64,000 nt of DNA, taken from the IMG/VR virus record IMGVR_UViG_3300020165_003419, positions 34,300 through 98,299 of that record, one strand, 5' to 3'. The position numbers and the translations under genes were made by a program. This DNA is from a virus. Positions 28,046-36,558 of this stretch are shown here, piece after piece. Position 1 is the stretch's first letter. Each line of letters opens with the position of its first letter. A model generated the notes under the pieces. That model saw only the letters and a program-made list of their open reading frames with translations, had not been told where the DNA came from and ran no database searches.

Positions 28046-28968
28046 TACACCAGCCCCCTATAATATTGTACTGTTTGGCTAACACCTTCTTGGTGATCAT
28101 AAAAAACGTAATCTTTGAACAAATCTTCAAATTTGCCCATTCCTAAAATCTTAATTGGAGCGCCATCTTGGAAATCTGTATTGAATGTGAGCTTGCCTTG
28201 ATAGCCGGTGGCTTTTGCTATGTTTTGTGCTGTTTCAGCAATTGCAAAGCCCTGCCCTTGAGCTACGTTTACTGGTTCAATAACTTTTTCAAGCTGCAGT
28301 GACTGCAGTAAAATCTTACACACATCGTCTATGTAGATCCATTCTCTGACTGGCTTACCTGTTCCCCAGATCTCAAACTCTGTGTCATTGTTCTCGATAG
28401 ATTCTAACATTCTAATGATCATACCGTTTAGGGCATGCACCTTATTGGGGTCAGTACTGTCGCCTGGACCATAAATACCCGAAAACATGAGATTAATACT
28501 ATTGATATTATACTGCATTTCATAACACCGAGAGATGTAATACAAAACTCTCTTGAAGTTACCGAACGAAAATACCGAGGGATGAACTGTTCCGTCAAGC
28601 CACTTTTCTTCTTCTTGGATCTGCGGGCCGTCAACATAACAACAATTAGAGAGCAGATTTACAATCGGTGTCGTTGGGCAGTTCTCTAATACAGCTTTAT
28701 ATAAGTTTAGGGCGATATAAGTATTATCTGATATTACATCTCCCGCGAATGCCGTTACATAATGAACACTGCCGACATTTGCTGCACAATTAAAAATAGC
28801 ATCAATTCCGCGGTGTCGAAACTCCAGCAGCTTCTTGCTTAATTGTGTGTAATCTCTTAAATCGCACTGTGCTCTGGATAGTCCAATTACTTCGTGACCT
28901 TCATCGGTCAAATATTTTGTTAGGTTTTTACCGACAAAACCAGTGTGCCCTAATACGATGTATCTCAT
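28045..28968 (-). CDS. GDP-L-fucose synthase-like SDR with Tyr-to-Phe change
   Basis: 307 residues from ATG 28968, chosen because GGGAGAG lies seven bases upstream; the start five codons earlier contains that site. Motifs follow GDP-fucose synthase: GHTGFVGKNL, CAANVGSVHY, LLSNCCYV and GTGKPVREWIYIDD. In the catalytic Y-x-x-x-K, the Tyr is replaced: the protein reads F-G-N-F-K, in register with Y-A-I-A-K of E. coli WcaG, with the following C-Y-E-M-Q-Y aligned to S-Y-N-R-Q-Y. The proton donor is thus missing, so reduction or epimerisation may be altered. Confidence 0.7.
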   Translation of the reverse strand: MRYIVLGHTGFVGKNLTKYLTDEGHEVIGLSRAQCDLRDYTQLSKKLLEFRHRGIDAIFNCAANVGSVHYVTAFAGDVISDNTYIALNLYKAVLENCPTTPIVNLLSNCCYVDGPQIQEEEKWLDGTVHPSVFSFGNFKRVLYYISRCYEMQYNINSINLMFSGIYGPGDSTDPNKVHALNGMIIRMLESIENNDTEFEIWGTGKPVREWIYIDDVCKILLQSLQLEKVIEPVNVAQGQGFAIAETAQNIAKATGYQGKLTFNTDFQDGAPIKILGMGKFEDLFKDYVFYDHQEGVSQTVQYYRGLV

Positions 28969-29768
28969 TTTGTTCTCTCCCAAATATATTTTATGTCTTC
29001 TTCATTAAAAAATCTAGCTGAAGACTGTTGTGCTATCACCAAGCCATCGGCTGTTTTTGTTGATTTCCTTTCTTTTATGGACTGTTCAAGTTCGGATATA
29101 ATCTCTTTTGATATATGTGGTGTTAATTTAACAATATTGTTTTGTCCTTTTGTATAAAGCTCCAGATATGAATATAAATGTGGCTCGTTGGGATAGCTGT
29201 AGTTGTAATTTAATATAGTTGCGCCATCAAATCGTGCGCGATTATCATTCACAAGTTCAAAATCCCATGATGTCATATTGGGTCGTAGATATTTCAAAAA
29301 ATATTCTTTAGACCATATTGCTGGATGCAACGACATTCGGTACTCGATATGTTGAGCAAACTCAAGCAAGTTTTTGTTATCTTCAAAAGTTTTTGTGGCA
29401 CTTAAAGAAATACCGCCGCCAAGCATTGCTTTTTGTGCTTTCTTATTTATGAGTTGTTCTTCTAATTCAGCTATCTTATTGAGCGGCACTTGATTCATTA
29501 AGATGTGATCATCAAATATTAGAGCGAAGTATTCTTCTTTAACTTCTTTAAAGAATGGGATAAGGGCATTTGTCCACGTTTTGCCATAATCTTCTTGTGT
29601 ACCCACACAAGCAACATTTACGTTATCTGGCAACTCTTTTAATTCTAACACATCTTCATAGCCGACGATCGTTATGTCTTGATTCGGCCAATACTTGTTG
29701 AGAAAATGCACATTAATTGGGCATAAGCTTTTCGTATACTTGTTCGAAGTTGAGAGATAAATTTTCAT
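28965..29768 (-). CDS. Putative glycosyltransferase, GT-A-like
   Basis: 267 residues from ATG 29768, which overlaps the upstream stop (ATGA) and follows AGGAG by eight bases; the longer form starts at GTG 29777. FALIFDDHILMNQVP holds a D-D-x pair that could bind metal in a GT-A fold, and NMTSWDFELVN a possible second acidic site. The family was not recognised with certainty. Position in the cassette supports a transferase. Confidence 0.5.
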   Translation of the reverse strand: MKIYLSTSNKYTKSLCPINVHFLNKYWPNQDITIVGYEDVLELKELPDNVNVACVGTQEDYGKTWTNALIPFFKEVKEEYFALIFDDHILMNQVPLNKIAELEEQLINKKAQKAMLGGGISLSATKTFEDNKNLLEFAQHIEYRMSLHPAIWSKEYFLKYLRPNMTSWDFELVNDNRARFDGATILNYNYSYPNEPHLYSYLELYTKGQNNIVKLTPHISKEIISELEQSIKERKSTKTADGLVIAQQSSARFFNEEDIKYIWERTK

Positions 29769-30466
29769 CAGTTGCACTCCTTACAAGGCTTTCCAAGATT
29801 AAAGCCGGTCTCTTCCCAGCCTTTGTGACAGTTGTGTCGAACACCTCTGGTAAAAGGATCCATATTGCTACCTATATCAATAAATGTTATGTCTGGAAAT
29901 TCTTGGAACCAGTCCCTAACCAGCACACGCGCAGTTGGACCTAAAGAGATAGCTACCACGTCTCCAGATTGAAAGAGCGGTGGTACTTTTTTCTTTATCC
30001 CCTCGTATAGATCCCAACTATTTCTCCTAGGAAGTTTAACGGAGTTTACAATGTTTAATCCCATCTCTTTTAACGGCTCAGTGTTTTGATCATTACCACC
30101 AATCCAAATTAAACGGCGGTCTCCCATTACTTCTGGAAATGTTTCAATGAAGTGTTTCCAATTCTTGTTCGTTGTAACAACCGCCTTGGTTAAAAATTCG
30201 TAATCTTCGCCGGCAATATTTTTTGCTAGACCCGACCACAAAGGGTAGCATAAAGAACAGGGAACACCAATGTAATAATTTTCTTGTTTGTGTTCTAAAG
30301 AAGATCTCAATGCGGTTCTCAAGCTTTCGTCAACATACTGGTCACCTCTTGCAACAGTTGTGTGCGCTTGAGAGATGCCCATCATTTCGCCGTCGTTAAA
30401 TCTAGCAAAACCAAATGGTATTTTATTTTTAAGATTATGATTGAACCAATCCATGTCTTCGATCAT
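29768..30466 (-). CDS. GT-D-fold (DUF1792-like) glycosyltransferase-like protein
   Basis: 232 residues from ATG 30466, preceded by AAAGGGAG at good spacing; an upstream frame to 30550 overlaps the cupin gene and is disfavoured. FGFARFNDGEMMGIS carries the D-x-E motif (D-G-E) typical of the GT-D fold described for DUF1792 proteins of glycan loci. GDVVAISLGPTARVLV further on is a typical strand-loop. Neighbours are sugar genes. Confidence is moderate since only one motif is distinctive. Confidence 0.55.
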   Translation of the reverse strand: MIEDMDWFNHNLKNKIPFGFARFNDGEMMGISQAHTTVARGDQYVDESLRTALRSSLEHKQENYYIGVPCSLCYPLWSGLAKNIAGEDYEFLTKAVVTTNKNWKHFIETFPEVMGDRRLIWIGGNDQNTEPLKEMGLNIVNSVKLPRRNSWDLYEGIKKKVPPLFQSGDVVAISLGPTARVLVRDWFQEFPDITFIDIGSNMDPFTRGVRHNCHKGWEETGFNLGKPCKECN

Positions 30467-30467
30467 T

Positions 30468-30833
30468 TTAATCTCCCTTTTGTATTCTATGTGAATCTGA
30501 ATCAAAATGCTGTGTCGAAAATTCAAACAACTCAGTATCCTCCAAAGCAATCATCTGATGTCTTAGACCGGTCCAAACATGAAAGTTGTCGCCGGGACCA
30601 AGTATGACTTCATTAGCTTCAGAAATATCATCTCCAGGAGAATATTTTACCAATATTTTGCCGGATTGTATATAAAAAACCTCATCTTTTAGTTCATGGT
30701 AATGCCAAGAGCAGCGTTTTCCTTTAACAAAATAAAGAAGTTTGCCGCAATATTGCTCACAGTTTACAATCCATTTTTCAAAACCCCAACCTTTGGGGAC
30801 AAATTTAATCTCTTGTGTTGAAGAAGTCTTCAT
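30468..30833 (-). CDS. Cupin-domain protein (phosphomannose isomerase-like)
   Basis: 121 residues from ATG 30833, with AAGGA seven bases before it. A single cupin barrel: WHYHELKDEVFYIQSGKI gives cupin motif 1 with two His and a Glu, and PGDNFHVWTGLRHQMIA gives motif 2. The closest type is the C-terminal domain of mannose-6-phosphate isomerase/GDP-mannose pyrophosphorylase, or a sugar isomerase. Metal ligands look complete. Overlaps the HAD gene by 29 bases. Confidence 0.7.
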   Translation of the reverse strand: MKTSSTQEIKFVPKGWGFEKWIVNCEQYCGKLLYFVKGKRCSWHYHELKDEVFYIQSGKILVKYSPGDDISEANEVILGPGDNFHVWTGLRHQMIALEDTELFEFSTQHFDSDSHRIQKGD

Positions 30834-31131
30834 CTTTAATTCCTTTATCATCAATGTAAAAATCACCAGCTGGTTTTCCTAAAAATAGAGAGTGAAACTG
30901 AACACCCCAATCAAGTAACTGCTGTCTTGTTAAATCATAAAATGCACGATTTGCATATCCGATATTGTTATCGCTTCTGCCCATTCCTCTTGCTGTTTGA
31001 AAAACAATCTCATGTCCTTCTTTATACAGTTGGTTTACTTTGTCAATGCGCTCTTGTATAGGGAACGCCTCTGAATAGTCTCCCTCGGTCTTGGTGCATA
31101 TCGTTCCGTCAATATCAAAAACGTAAGTCAT
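30805..31131 (-). CDS. Small HAD-superfamily phosphatase
   Basis: 108 residues from ATG 31131 (AAGGAAC upstream). YVFDIDGTICTKTEGDY is HAD motif I with D-x-D-G-T, IVFQTARGMGRS gives motif II (T), and GDFYIDDKGI the final acidic motif. This minimal HAD type is common in capsule and LPS loci as a sugar-phosphate phosphatase. Because the next three genes upstream make ADP-heptose, it could be the heptose-bisphosphate phosphatase (GmhB step), in competition with the HAD part of the SIS fusion. Confidence 0.75.
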   Translation of the reverse strand: MTYVFDIDGTICTKTEGDYSEAFPIQERIDKVNQLYKEGHEIVFQTARGMGRSDNNIGYANRAFYDLTRQQLLDWGVQFHSLFLGKPAGDFYIDDKGIKDEDFFNTRD

Positions 31132-31927
31132 AAGTTCCTTTAAGCATTTCATCTACATCATCTTTTGTAATAACATAAGTTCCCATATGAGAAACTGATA
31201 TGCTAGCCAATTTATTAGCGCACCTAATGGCCGATGGAATACTTTTATCTCTTAGATAGGTGTATGCTAATGTCGATAAGAATACATCGCCGGCGCCGCA
31301 AACATCAAACACCTCAACAACGTTAGTTGGGAAAACCACATCTTTGTATCGTGTTCCTTTTTCTCCCAAAGTAACAATAAACTGACTGTTCTCTGGGAAT
31401 ACTTCAATTGATTCATATTCTTTTTCATTTATTTTGATGAATACTCCCTCAAAGCAAGATAAATCGACTTTCTTTGTATCAACAAAAATCGGAATATTTA
31501 CATCTAATTCTTTATAGTATCGGATTATTTCTTTACATGCTTCCGGCGGCAAAAAACCTTTATTGTAATCACTAATAACTACAACGTCTGGTACAGTGGT
31601 TGTGTGTATTATGTTTGTATTTATAGGTTGGATGCTGTGGTGTTCACCTTCATCCCATCTTAGCAAATGTTGGTTATATTTGCTATCGATAAACCTATGT
31701 TTGTTTATTTTTTCTGTATTGGTATAGTGCAAAACGAATCCGCCAAGAGATTCCATGTTAAGGCGAACGTTCCAAGACATTCCAGGCAAAACTACACGCT
31801 TGGTTTCTTTTAATACTGGTACTGGTGCTTCAGGACTGAGTCTTTCACATTTGCCATAATGATAAATATCACTACAGCAATCACCTATCAGAACTACGTT
31901 GTATCGTTTTTGTTGTTGAATATCCAT
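31115..31927 (-). CDS. Heptose-7-phosphate kinase-like PfkB protein (HldE domain I)
   Basis: 270 residues from ATG 31927 (the longer frame begins with TTG at 31939). A PfkB/ribokinase fold: VVLIGDCCSDIYHYG, RLSPEAPVPVLKE (the R-x-S-P-E-A-P-V-P-V motif found in RfaE/HldE), VISDYNKGFLP, and the catalytic VCGAGDVFLST with the GAGD anion hole and Asp base. In E. coli this domain is fused to a nucleotidyltransferase; here it is a separate gene that overlaps its nucleotidyltransferase partner by 47 bases. It phosphorylates heptose-7-phosphate at C1. Confidence 0.85.
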   Translation of the reverse strand: MDIQQQKRYNVVLIGDCCSDIYHYGKCERLSPEAPVPVLKETKRVVLPGMSWNVRLNMESLGGFVLHYTNTEKINKHRFIDSKYNQHLLRWDEGEHHSIQPINTNIIHTTTVPDVVVISDYNKGFLPPEACKEIIRYYKELDVNIPIFVDTKKVDLSCFEGVFIKINEKEYESIEVFPENSQFIVTLGEKGTRYKDVVFPTNVVEVFDVCGAGDVFLSTLAYTYLRDKSIPSAIRCANKLASISVSHMGTYVITKDDVDEMLKGTYDLRF

Positions 31928-32303
31928 CAATTTTCTCAAAAAATTCTATTTTTTTAGCATGCTTGCCGCCTACCACATGTTTATTCTTGTAGTCGGAGCC
32001 TATCACCATAATATCTGGGGACACCATTTTTACTAAAATTTCTAATTCTTTTGCTGAGTCAAAAATCACAACTTCATCAACAAAAGAAAGACTTTCTAAC
32101 ATTAGTTTTCTGTCTTGTTCGCTGTTGATTGGTCGAGTTGGACCTTTAAGCTCTTTTACTCTTTTATCAGAGTCAATTCCTATTATAACCTTATCTGACT
32201 TATTTTTTAAATATTCAAACAATTTTATGTGCCCGACATGTAGAATATCAAAACAGCCGTTTGTAAATCCAACTATTTTATGCTTTTTTCCAAAATTGAA
32301 CAT
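31881..32303 (-). CDS. ADP-heptose synthase-like nucleotidyltransferase (HldE domain II / HldC-like)
   Basis: 140 residues from ATG 32303; an in-frame upstream extension to 32354 would sit inside the HldD gene. GFTNGCFDILHVGHIKLFE is the cytidylyltransferase-type H-x-G-H signature of HldE domain II, and VIGSDYKNKHVVGG and YSTTKTI the late motif. The enzyme would make ADP-heptose from heptose-1-phosphate and ATP. The ATG lies within the last 26 bases of hldD, so the two are translationally coupled. Confidence 0.8.
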   Translation of the reverse strand: MFNFGKKHKIVGFTNGCFDILHVGHIKLFEYLKNKSDKVIIGIDSDKRVKELKGPTRPINSEQDRKLMLESLSFVDEVVIFDSAKELEILVKMVSPDIMVIGSDYKNKHVVGGKHAKKIEFFEKIDGYSTTKTIQRSSDR

Positions 32304-33186
32304 ATTTGTCAATCCCACCGTGAAGAGACGAAAACGGTCTATCGTATTTGCCAATCATATAAAGTTTATCTGTATCAGCCCGAGTAAATTTCTGATACTT
32401 GTCTACCAGATATCCAGGCATTTCTATTTCTTTTGTGTCAAAAGAATAATATTCGGACATTATTTCAGGTATTGCTGAAAATGATTCTGCTATACCAGTG
32501 CCGCAATTAAAGATTCCACTAATTTTTTTATTCTCAATGAAATGTTTATTAATAGAAACGATATCATCAATATAAATAAAGTCTCTTAAAAAGCCATGGC
32601 TTCCTTCAAAAATTCTAATCTCACCAGTCGTATCAATTTGCTTTTTAAATTGGTGTACAACCGAAGCCATGCCTCCCTTTCGGTGTTCCATTGGTCCATA
32701 CACATTAAAATATCTCAATCCCACAATTTGTGGGTACCCTTCGCAACTTATAAAAGATTCAGCGTAATTATCGAATACTCTTTTTGAGTTTGCATAAACG
32801 TTTTTTGGATTCAAATAAGCTTCTTCATGAAAAGGTCCATCTCCGTAAACAGAGGCAGAGGAAGCATATATTAAACGTATATCATGTTTTAAACATGTCT
32901 GTAGTAGACTCAAGCTATAATCAAAATTATGCTTCATCATAAACTTAGGTGCATAAATTGTTGTGTCGGAGCATGCACCCTGGTGTATAATAATTTCGAT
33001 TTGTTTTGCATATGAATCATTTTTTAATTTTTCTAAGAATGTAAATGGATCCATAACCGGATGTTTTGGCGAAAACTCATTTGCAAACCCATCGATGAAA
33101 TCAACAAGTACTATATCTCTAACGTGCTTAAGATTTTGATATATATTCCAACCAATAAATCCGGCGGCGCCTGTTATTACTATCAT
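32278..33186 (-). CDS. hldD: ADP-L-glycero-D-manno-heptose 6-epimerase (HldD)
   Basis: 302 residues, family length. HldD-specific signatures: VITGAAGFIGWN, IIHQGACSDTT, YASSASVYGDG, VYANSKRVFD, YFNVYGPMEHRKGGMASVV and FLRDFIYIDD. The catalytic Tyr/Lys and the H-Q-G-A-C-S-D-T loop are intact. The enzyme inverts C6 of ADP-D-glycero-D-manno-heptose, the last step before transfer to LPS core. It directly precedes the nucleotidyltransferase and kinase genes, making a phage-borne ADP-heptose operon. Confidence 0.9.
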   Translation of the reverse strand: MIVITGAAGFIGWNIYQNLKHVRDIVLVDFIDGFANEFSPKHPVMDPFTFLEKLKNDSYAKQIEIIIHQGACSDTTIYAPKFMMKHNFDYSLSLLQTCLKHDIRLIYASSASVYGDGPFHEEAYLNPKNVYANSKRVFDNYAESFISCEGYPQIVGLRYFNVYGPMEHRKGGMASVVHQFKKQIDTTGEIRIFEGSHGFLRDFIYIDDIVSINKHFIENKKISGIFNCGTGIAESFSAIPEIMSEYYSFDTKEIEMPGYLVDKYQKFTRADTDKLYMIGKYDRPFSSLHGGIDKYVQFWKKA

Positions 33187-34025
33187 TCGAACATTACCTC
33201 TTTGAATCTTAATAATGCGGCATCAATATTTTCAGATATTTTGTCGTTTAATTCATCACCGGAGAGGTGGCTATAATCTTCGCTGAAGAACCCAACAAGC
33301 TTAGGCGTAGTTAACACCTTGCAGTTTAACATTTTGGCTTCAGCGCAGACGCGCGAAAACGTTTCCAGCACTTGAGGAAAAAATATAAACTTTTCACATA
33401 AAGATAATCGTGTAATAAATTCTACATAATCCGGGGAGCTTACCATTGTGGGCACAATATCGTTATTCTTACAAAACTCCATAGCTTTCAAAGTACCCTT
33501 TACTTGGTTGCCGCTATCTAAAATTCCATACTCGTTTGACTTTCCAGAAGTATGACTAATCTGCTTAATTAATTCTAAATGTTCTTTAGACCACAAGCTG
33601 CAGCCTATACTATGAACATTGTTAATTTGCAAATTATTTTCTATAACTTCTTTACAAACTTTGCTTAATACAAAAACTTTTTTTGCTTGGTCATAAAAAT
33701 CCCTATTGATAATCATGTTTCTTGGAGCAATAAAATTCTTGAAAGCTCCAGGATTTCGATTAGCAACATATTTGTGGTCATGCTCATAAATAATGTAATT
33801 CTTTTTATTCATCAGGTACTGTTTAGCTGTATCTGGTAGTCTTATAAAGTTGCTTACTACAAAGAAATCATAATCATCAAGCACACTCTCAACATTGTAA
33901 GTGTGCACCCCTGATGCTTTTACTTTTTTTTGTGACGATAAATAATTTAGGAGCACTGAATCATTTTTTTCAGCACCCCCAATTATCTCATTTTCAAAAA
34001 AGTCTTGTAGTAGAGCTACTTTCAT
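33183..34025 (-). CDS. Glycosyltransferase, group 1 (GT4)-like
   Basis: 280 residues. The C-terminal half has a GT-B appearance: YGILDSGNQVKGTLKAMEF (strand plus K-G loop), FFPQVLETFSRVCAEAKML (the E-x7-E-like helix of GT4 enzymes) and KVLTTPKLVGF. The N-terminus MKVALLQDFFENEIIGGAEK holds a GGAE motif typical of GT4 acceptor domains. Shorter than usual (about 370), so the N-terminal domain is compact. Overlaps both neighbours by 4 bases. Confidence 0.65.
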   Translation of the reverse strand: MKVALLQDFFENEIIGGAEKNDSVLLNYLSSQKKVKASGVHTYNVESVLDDYDFFVVSNFIRLPDTAKQYLMNKKNYIIYEHDHKYVANRNPGAFKNFIAPRNMIINRDFYDQAKKVFVLSKVCKEVIENNLQINNVHSIGCSLWSKEHLELIKQISHTSGKSNEYGILDSGNQVKGTLKAMEFCKNNDIVPTMVSSPDYVEFITRLSLCEKFIFFPQVLETFSRVCAEAKMLNCKVLTTPKLVGFFSEDYSHLSGDELNDKISENIDAALLRFKEVMFE

Positions 34026-35269
34026 AAAATTTCAATCTGTGACAAATTACTAGCCCACTCTGTGTCTATCTCTAATCCGAGAGCCGACACAAATTTATCA
34101 TACATTTTTGATTGTTCGAATCTTTCATGAATCTCAGTTGCATACGTCTCTGCGGCTGCGACATGTCCAGCATTGTTTTGAATATCTTCATAACATTGTC
34201 TCATATTTTCTTTATAAGACTGTTCTCTTGCATTTGCCCAGCCTGACTCTTCTATTAGAACAGTTGGCCACACAACTTCTTTTGGAACTTTAGCTATGTC
34301 AAAGGCAACATTATAAAAATTCTCTCTACCGTTCTCATTGCACAAAAAGTCTAATTGTCCGGACCAACCAACACTTACGACTGGAAGTCCACTGTATGCT
34401 GCTTCAAAAATTGGCAACCCAAAACCCTCTCCATGAGGAATGGCGACAAAAGCGGACACTTTTTCGTGACTGTACAAGGAGTGCATCTCGGCATCTGACA
34501 TGTCTCCATGTAGTAAATAAATTTTACACTTCCGATCTTTAGGTAGATCTGCGAGTAGACCCTTTAATTGTCCTTCGCATCCTTCTCTGTCCATTAAGCA
34601 ATTTTTTGATAGATTGGTCTTCAATACCAAACCAACTTCGTCGTTGTGAAACTCGTCGACGAACCATCGAACCATGTTCTCAATATTTTTTCTTGGAGAC
34701 CATTGGGCTACTGCCAAGAAATTGGTATCGTATTCAAGCTCTAAATCAATTTCTGGTAACGACTCATAAACTTTAGCAGGATAATTGACTACTTCGATGT
34801 CAGTCTCAGTTTTAAGCCATCCCTCGGGGACCGTGTGATCGCCACCCTGTTGTACGTATTTTGTAAATTCCATCACATTCTTAGAATGGTTTGAGATTAC
34901 TATCACTTTATTCATTGCATTAATTGCGGCAATCCACTCACCAGAAATTAGAGTAGTCTCCATTCCAGCTGTATATCCAATATTAATGGGTGCGTAGCTT
35001 TTCCATTCATTTGGGATGGTGATTTGAAGAGATGCGTCATATGTACCGTTCTGTTGGCTGTGTGCAATCGTTTTTTCGATTAGGTGATCAATCCACATCT
35101 TTTCTTCATCGTACTCAGGTACCCATCCAGTTTGTCCCCATTTTAAGGGTTGTACATAGATGTCGAATGCGTCTTCTTGGCTGCGTAGGGCTCGGAGCGC
35201 ATATCTTGATTGTTCTCCGTAACCAGAGCGGGTTAAAATAGGTCCTACGACCAGTAATTTGGTTTTCAT
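34022..35269 (-). CDS. Glycosyltransferase family 4 protein
   Basis: 415 residues. N-terminus LLVVGPILTRSGYGEQSRY with the G-Y-G loop of GT4 acceptor domains; C-terminal donor domain with AQWSPRKNIENMVRWF, FVAIPHGEGFGLPIFEAAYS and LPVVSVGWSGQLDFL. The E-G-F-G-L-P-x-x-E-A motif is the GT4 donor-phosphate signature (E-x7-E). It is paired with a second GT4 gene two bases upstream. Donor sugar unknown. Confidence 0.85.
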   Translation of the reverse strand: MKTKLLVVGPILTRSGYGEQSRYALRALRSQEDAFDIYVQPLKWGQTGWVPEYDEEKMWIDHLIEKTIAHSQQNGTYDASLQITIPNEWKSYAPINIGYTAGMETTLISGEWIAAINAMNKVIVISNHSKNVMEFTKYVQQGGDHTVPEGWLKTETDIEVVNYPAKVYESLPEIDLELEYDTNFLAVAQWSPRKNIENMVRWFVDEFHNDEVGLVLKTNLSKNCLMDREGCEGQLKGLLADLPKDRKCKIYLLHGDMSDAEMHSLYSHEKVSAFVAIPHGEGFGLPIFEAAYSGLPVVSVGWSGQLDFLCNENGRENFYNVAFDIAKVPKEVVWPTVLIEESGWANAREQSYKENMRQCYEDIQNNAGHVAAAETYATEIHERFEQSKMYDKFVSALGLEIDTEWASNLSQIEIL

Positions 35270-35270
35270 T

Positions 35271-36551
35271 TTATGCCACCTCTACTAAGTGGTATCTTTG
35301 ATAACCTTTCCGGGTTTCCCAAGAGCCGTGCTTTTCCATAAACTCGTCCATTAAATTCACCCATCCTTTTTCATAATTTTCAAAGCTATAATTTTCTTTG
35401 ACATGCTTCATTCCAGCTTCAGACATAGCTTTGTATTTTGCCTTTGGAAGCTTTATCGCCTTTGTTAAAGATTTTTCGAAATCTGCTTGTGAAACTCGGT
35501 CTTCATAGATATAAGGCACCGCAAGCGAGCCAATAATAGATTTACTAGCCGGCTGAAGTCCCCATCCAAACCAATCCTTACCATCGGTCACTTGTTCCTG
35601 AAGACCACCAGTCATACTAACGATAATTGGAGAACCACAAGAAAGTGACTCCAATGTACCTAACCCGAACCCTTCAGCATCTGCTATATTGATCGTAAAG
35701 TCGGCCGCATTATAAAAGGCTCCAAGTTCTGCAGAAGATACTTTGTTAGTTGAAAGCATTACCTGTCCTCGGTGTAGTCCAAGGTATTCGATAAGGTGAG
35801 GTAGTGGCTGTCCGTGAGGATCTTCTGCATCTGTATGCATCAACAGACAAGCTTTATCGTGACCGACCTTATCAAGCCATTCCTTGAACCACCAAACTAA
35901 AGTTCCGGGCTGCTTCCTTCTCGCATTTCTGTTGTTCCAGAAAAATATCTTTTTATTTGCACTGCGGAGTTCATCTTCTCCATGAGAAAAAATCTGTTCT
36001 CTCAGCTTTTTAGTCCTTTCATCACTGGGTTTAAATTTATAAAAGTCTGAGGTGTTCACGGCGTGAGGAAGATAATGCGAGGAAACATTTGGTGCAACCT
36101 CTTGTAGAATTTTATGAGTAACCTTTGAAATACAAACTACCTCGTCAGTAGAGCGATAGAATCTACGATTGAATTGCGGCGCTGGAAAGTTATCCCACAC
36201 ATGGTAATAAATCATTGGGCAGCATGCTCGGATTTCATTTTCAATTTCCCAAAGCCAGCCGTAGAACCTCGGGTCAGTCATAAACCAAACCGCATCAGGA
36301 CGCTCTTTTTGTAGAATTGAGCGTATTAGTTCATGTGTACCATACCCATCAATAGGAAAAACTCTAAACTCTTGTCCCCAAGGGTCAACAGTCTGTGGAG
36401 TATAGTCTGCATGCTTTATAGCCCCGCCTAGGCAGATGAACTCATACCGTCCAGTCTTCAACAAAGCCTCAATCATGTATTTAGTTTGTGTTCCAACGCC
36501 AGATGGGGACATCGGGTGGTCAGAAATGACCAAAATCTTCTTTTTATTCAT
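35271..36551 (-). CDS. Glycosyltransferase family 4 protein
   Basis: 426 residues. N-terminal ISDHPMSPSGVGTQTKYMI, then a donor domain with FFWNNRNARRKQPGTLVWWF, INIADAEGFGLGTLESLSCG and SPIIVSMTGGLQEQV. The E-G-F-G-L-x-x-L-E-S motif is the GT4 signature. Related in layout to the neighbouring GT4 gene, though the two are not close copies. First gene of the sugar cassette in the direction of transcription, just downstream of a consensus sigma70 promoter and one intervening gene. Confidence 0.85.
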   Translation of the reverse strand: MNKKKILVISDHPMSPSGVGTQTKYMIEALLKTGRYEFICLGGAIKHADYTPQTVDPWGQEFRVFPIDGYGTHELIRSILQKERPDAVWFMTDPRFYGWLWEIENEIRACCPMIYYHVWDNFPAPQFNRRFYRSTDEVVCISKVTHKILQEVAPNVSSHYLPHAVNTSDFYKFKPSDERTKKLREQIFSHGEDELRSANKKIFFWNNRNARRKQPGTLVWWFKEWLDKVGHDKACLLMHTDAEDPHGQPLPHLIEYLGLHRGQVMLSTNKVSSAELGAFYNAADFTINIADAEGFGLGTLESLSCGSPIIVSMTGGLQEQVTDGKDWFGWGLQPASKSIIGSLAVPYIYEDRVSQADFEKSLTKAIKLPKAKYKAMSEAGMKHVKENYSFENYEKGWVNLMDEFMEKHGSWETRKGYQRYHLVEVA

Positions 36552-36558
36552 TTATTCC

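Noticed and set aside
25324-36551. Sugar cassette as a host contamination or misassembly
   Set aside because: Gene overlaps, strand and base texture continue smoothly into the phage genes on both sides, so it looks like part of the same genome.
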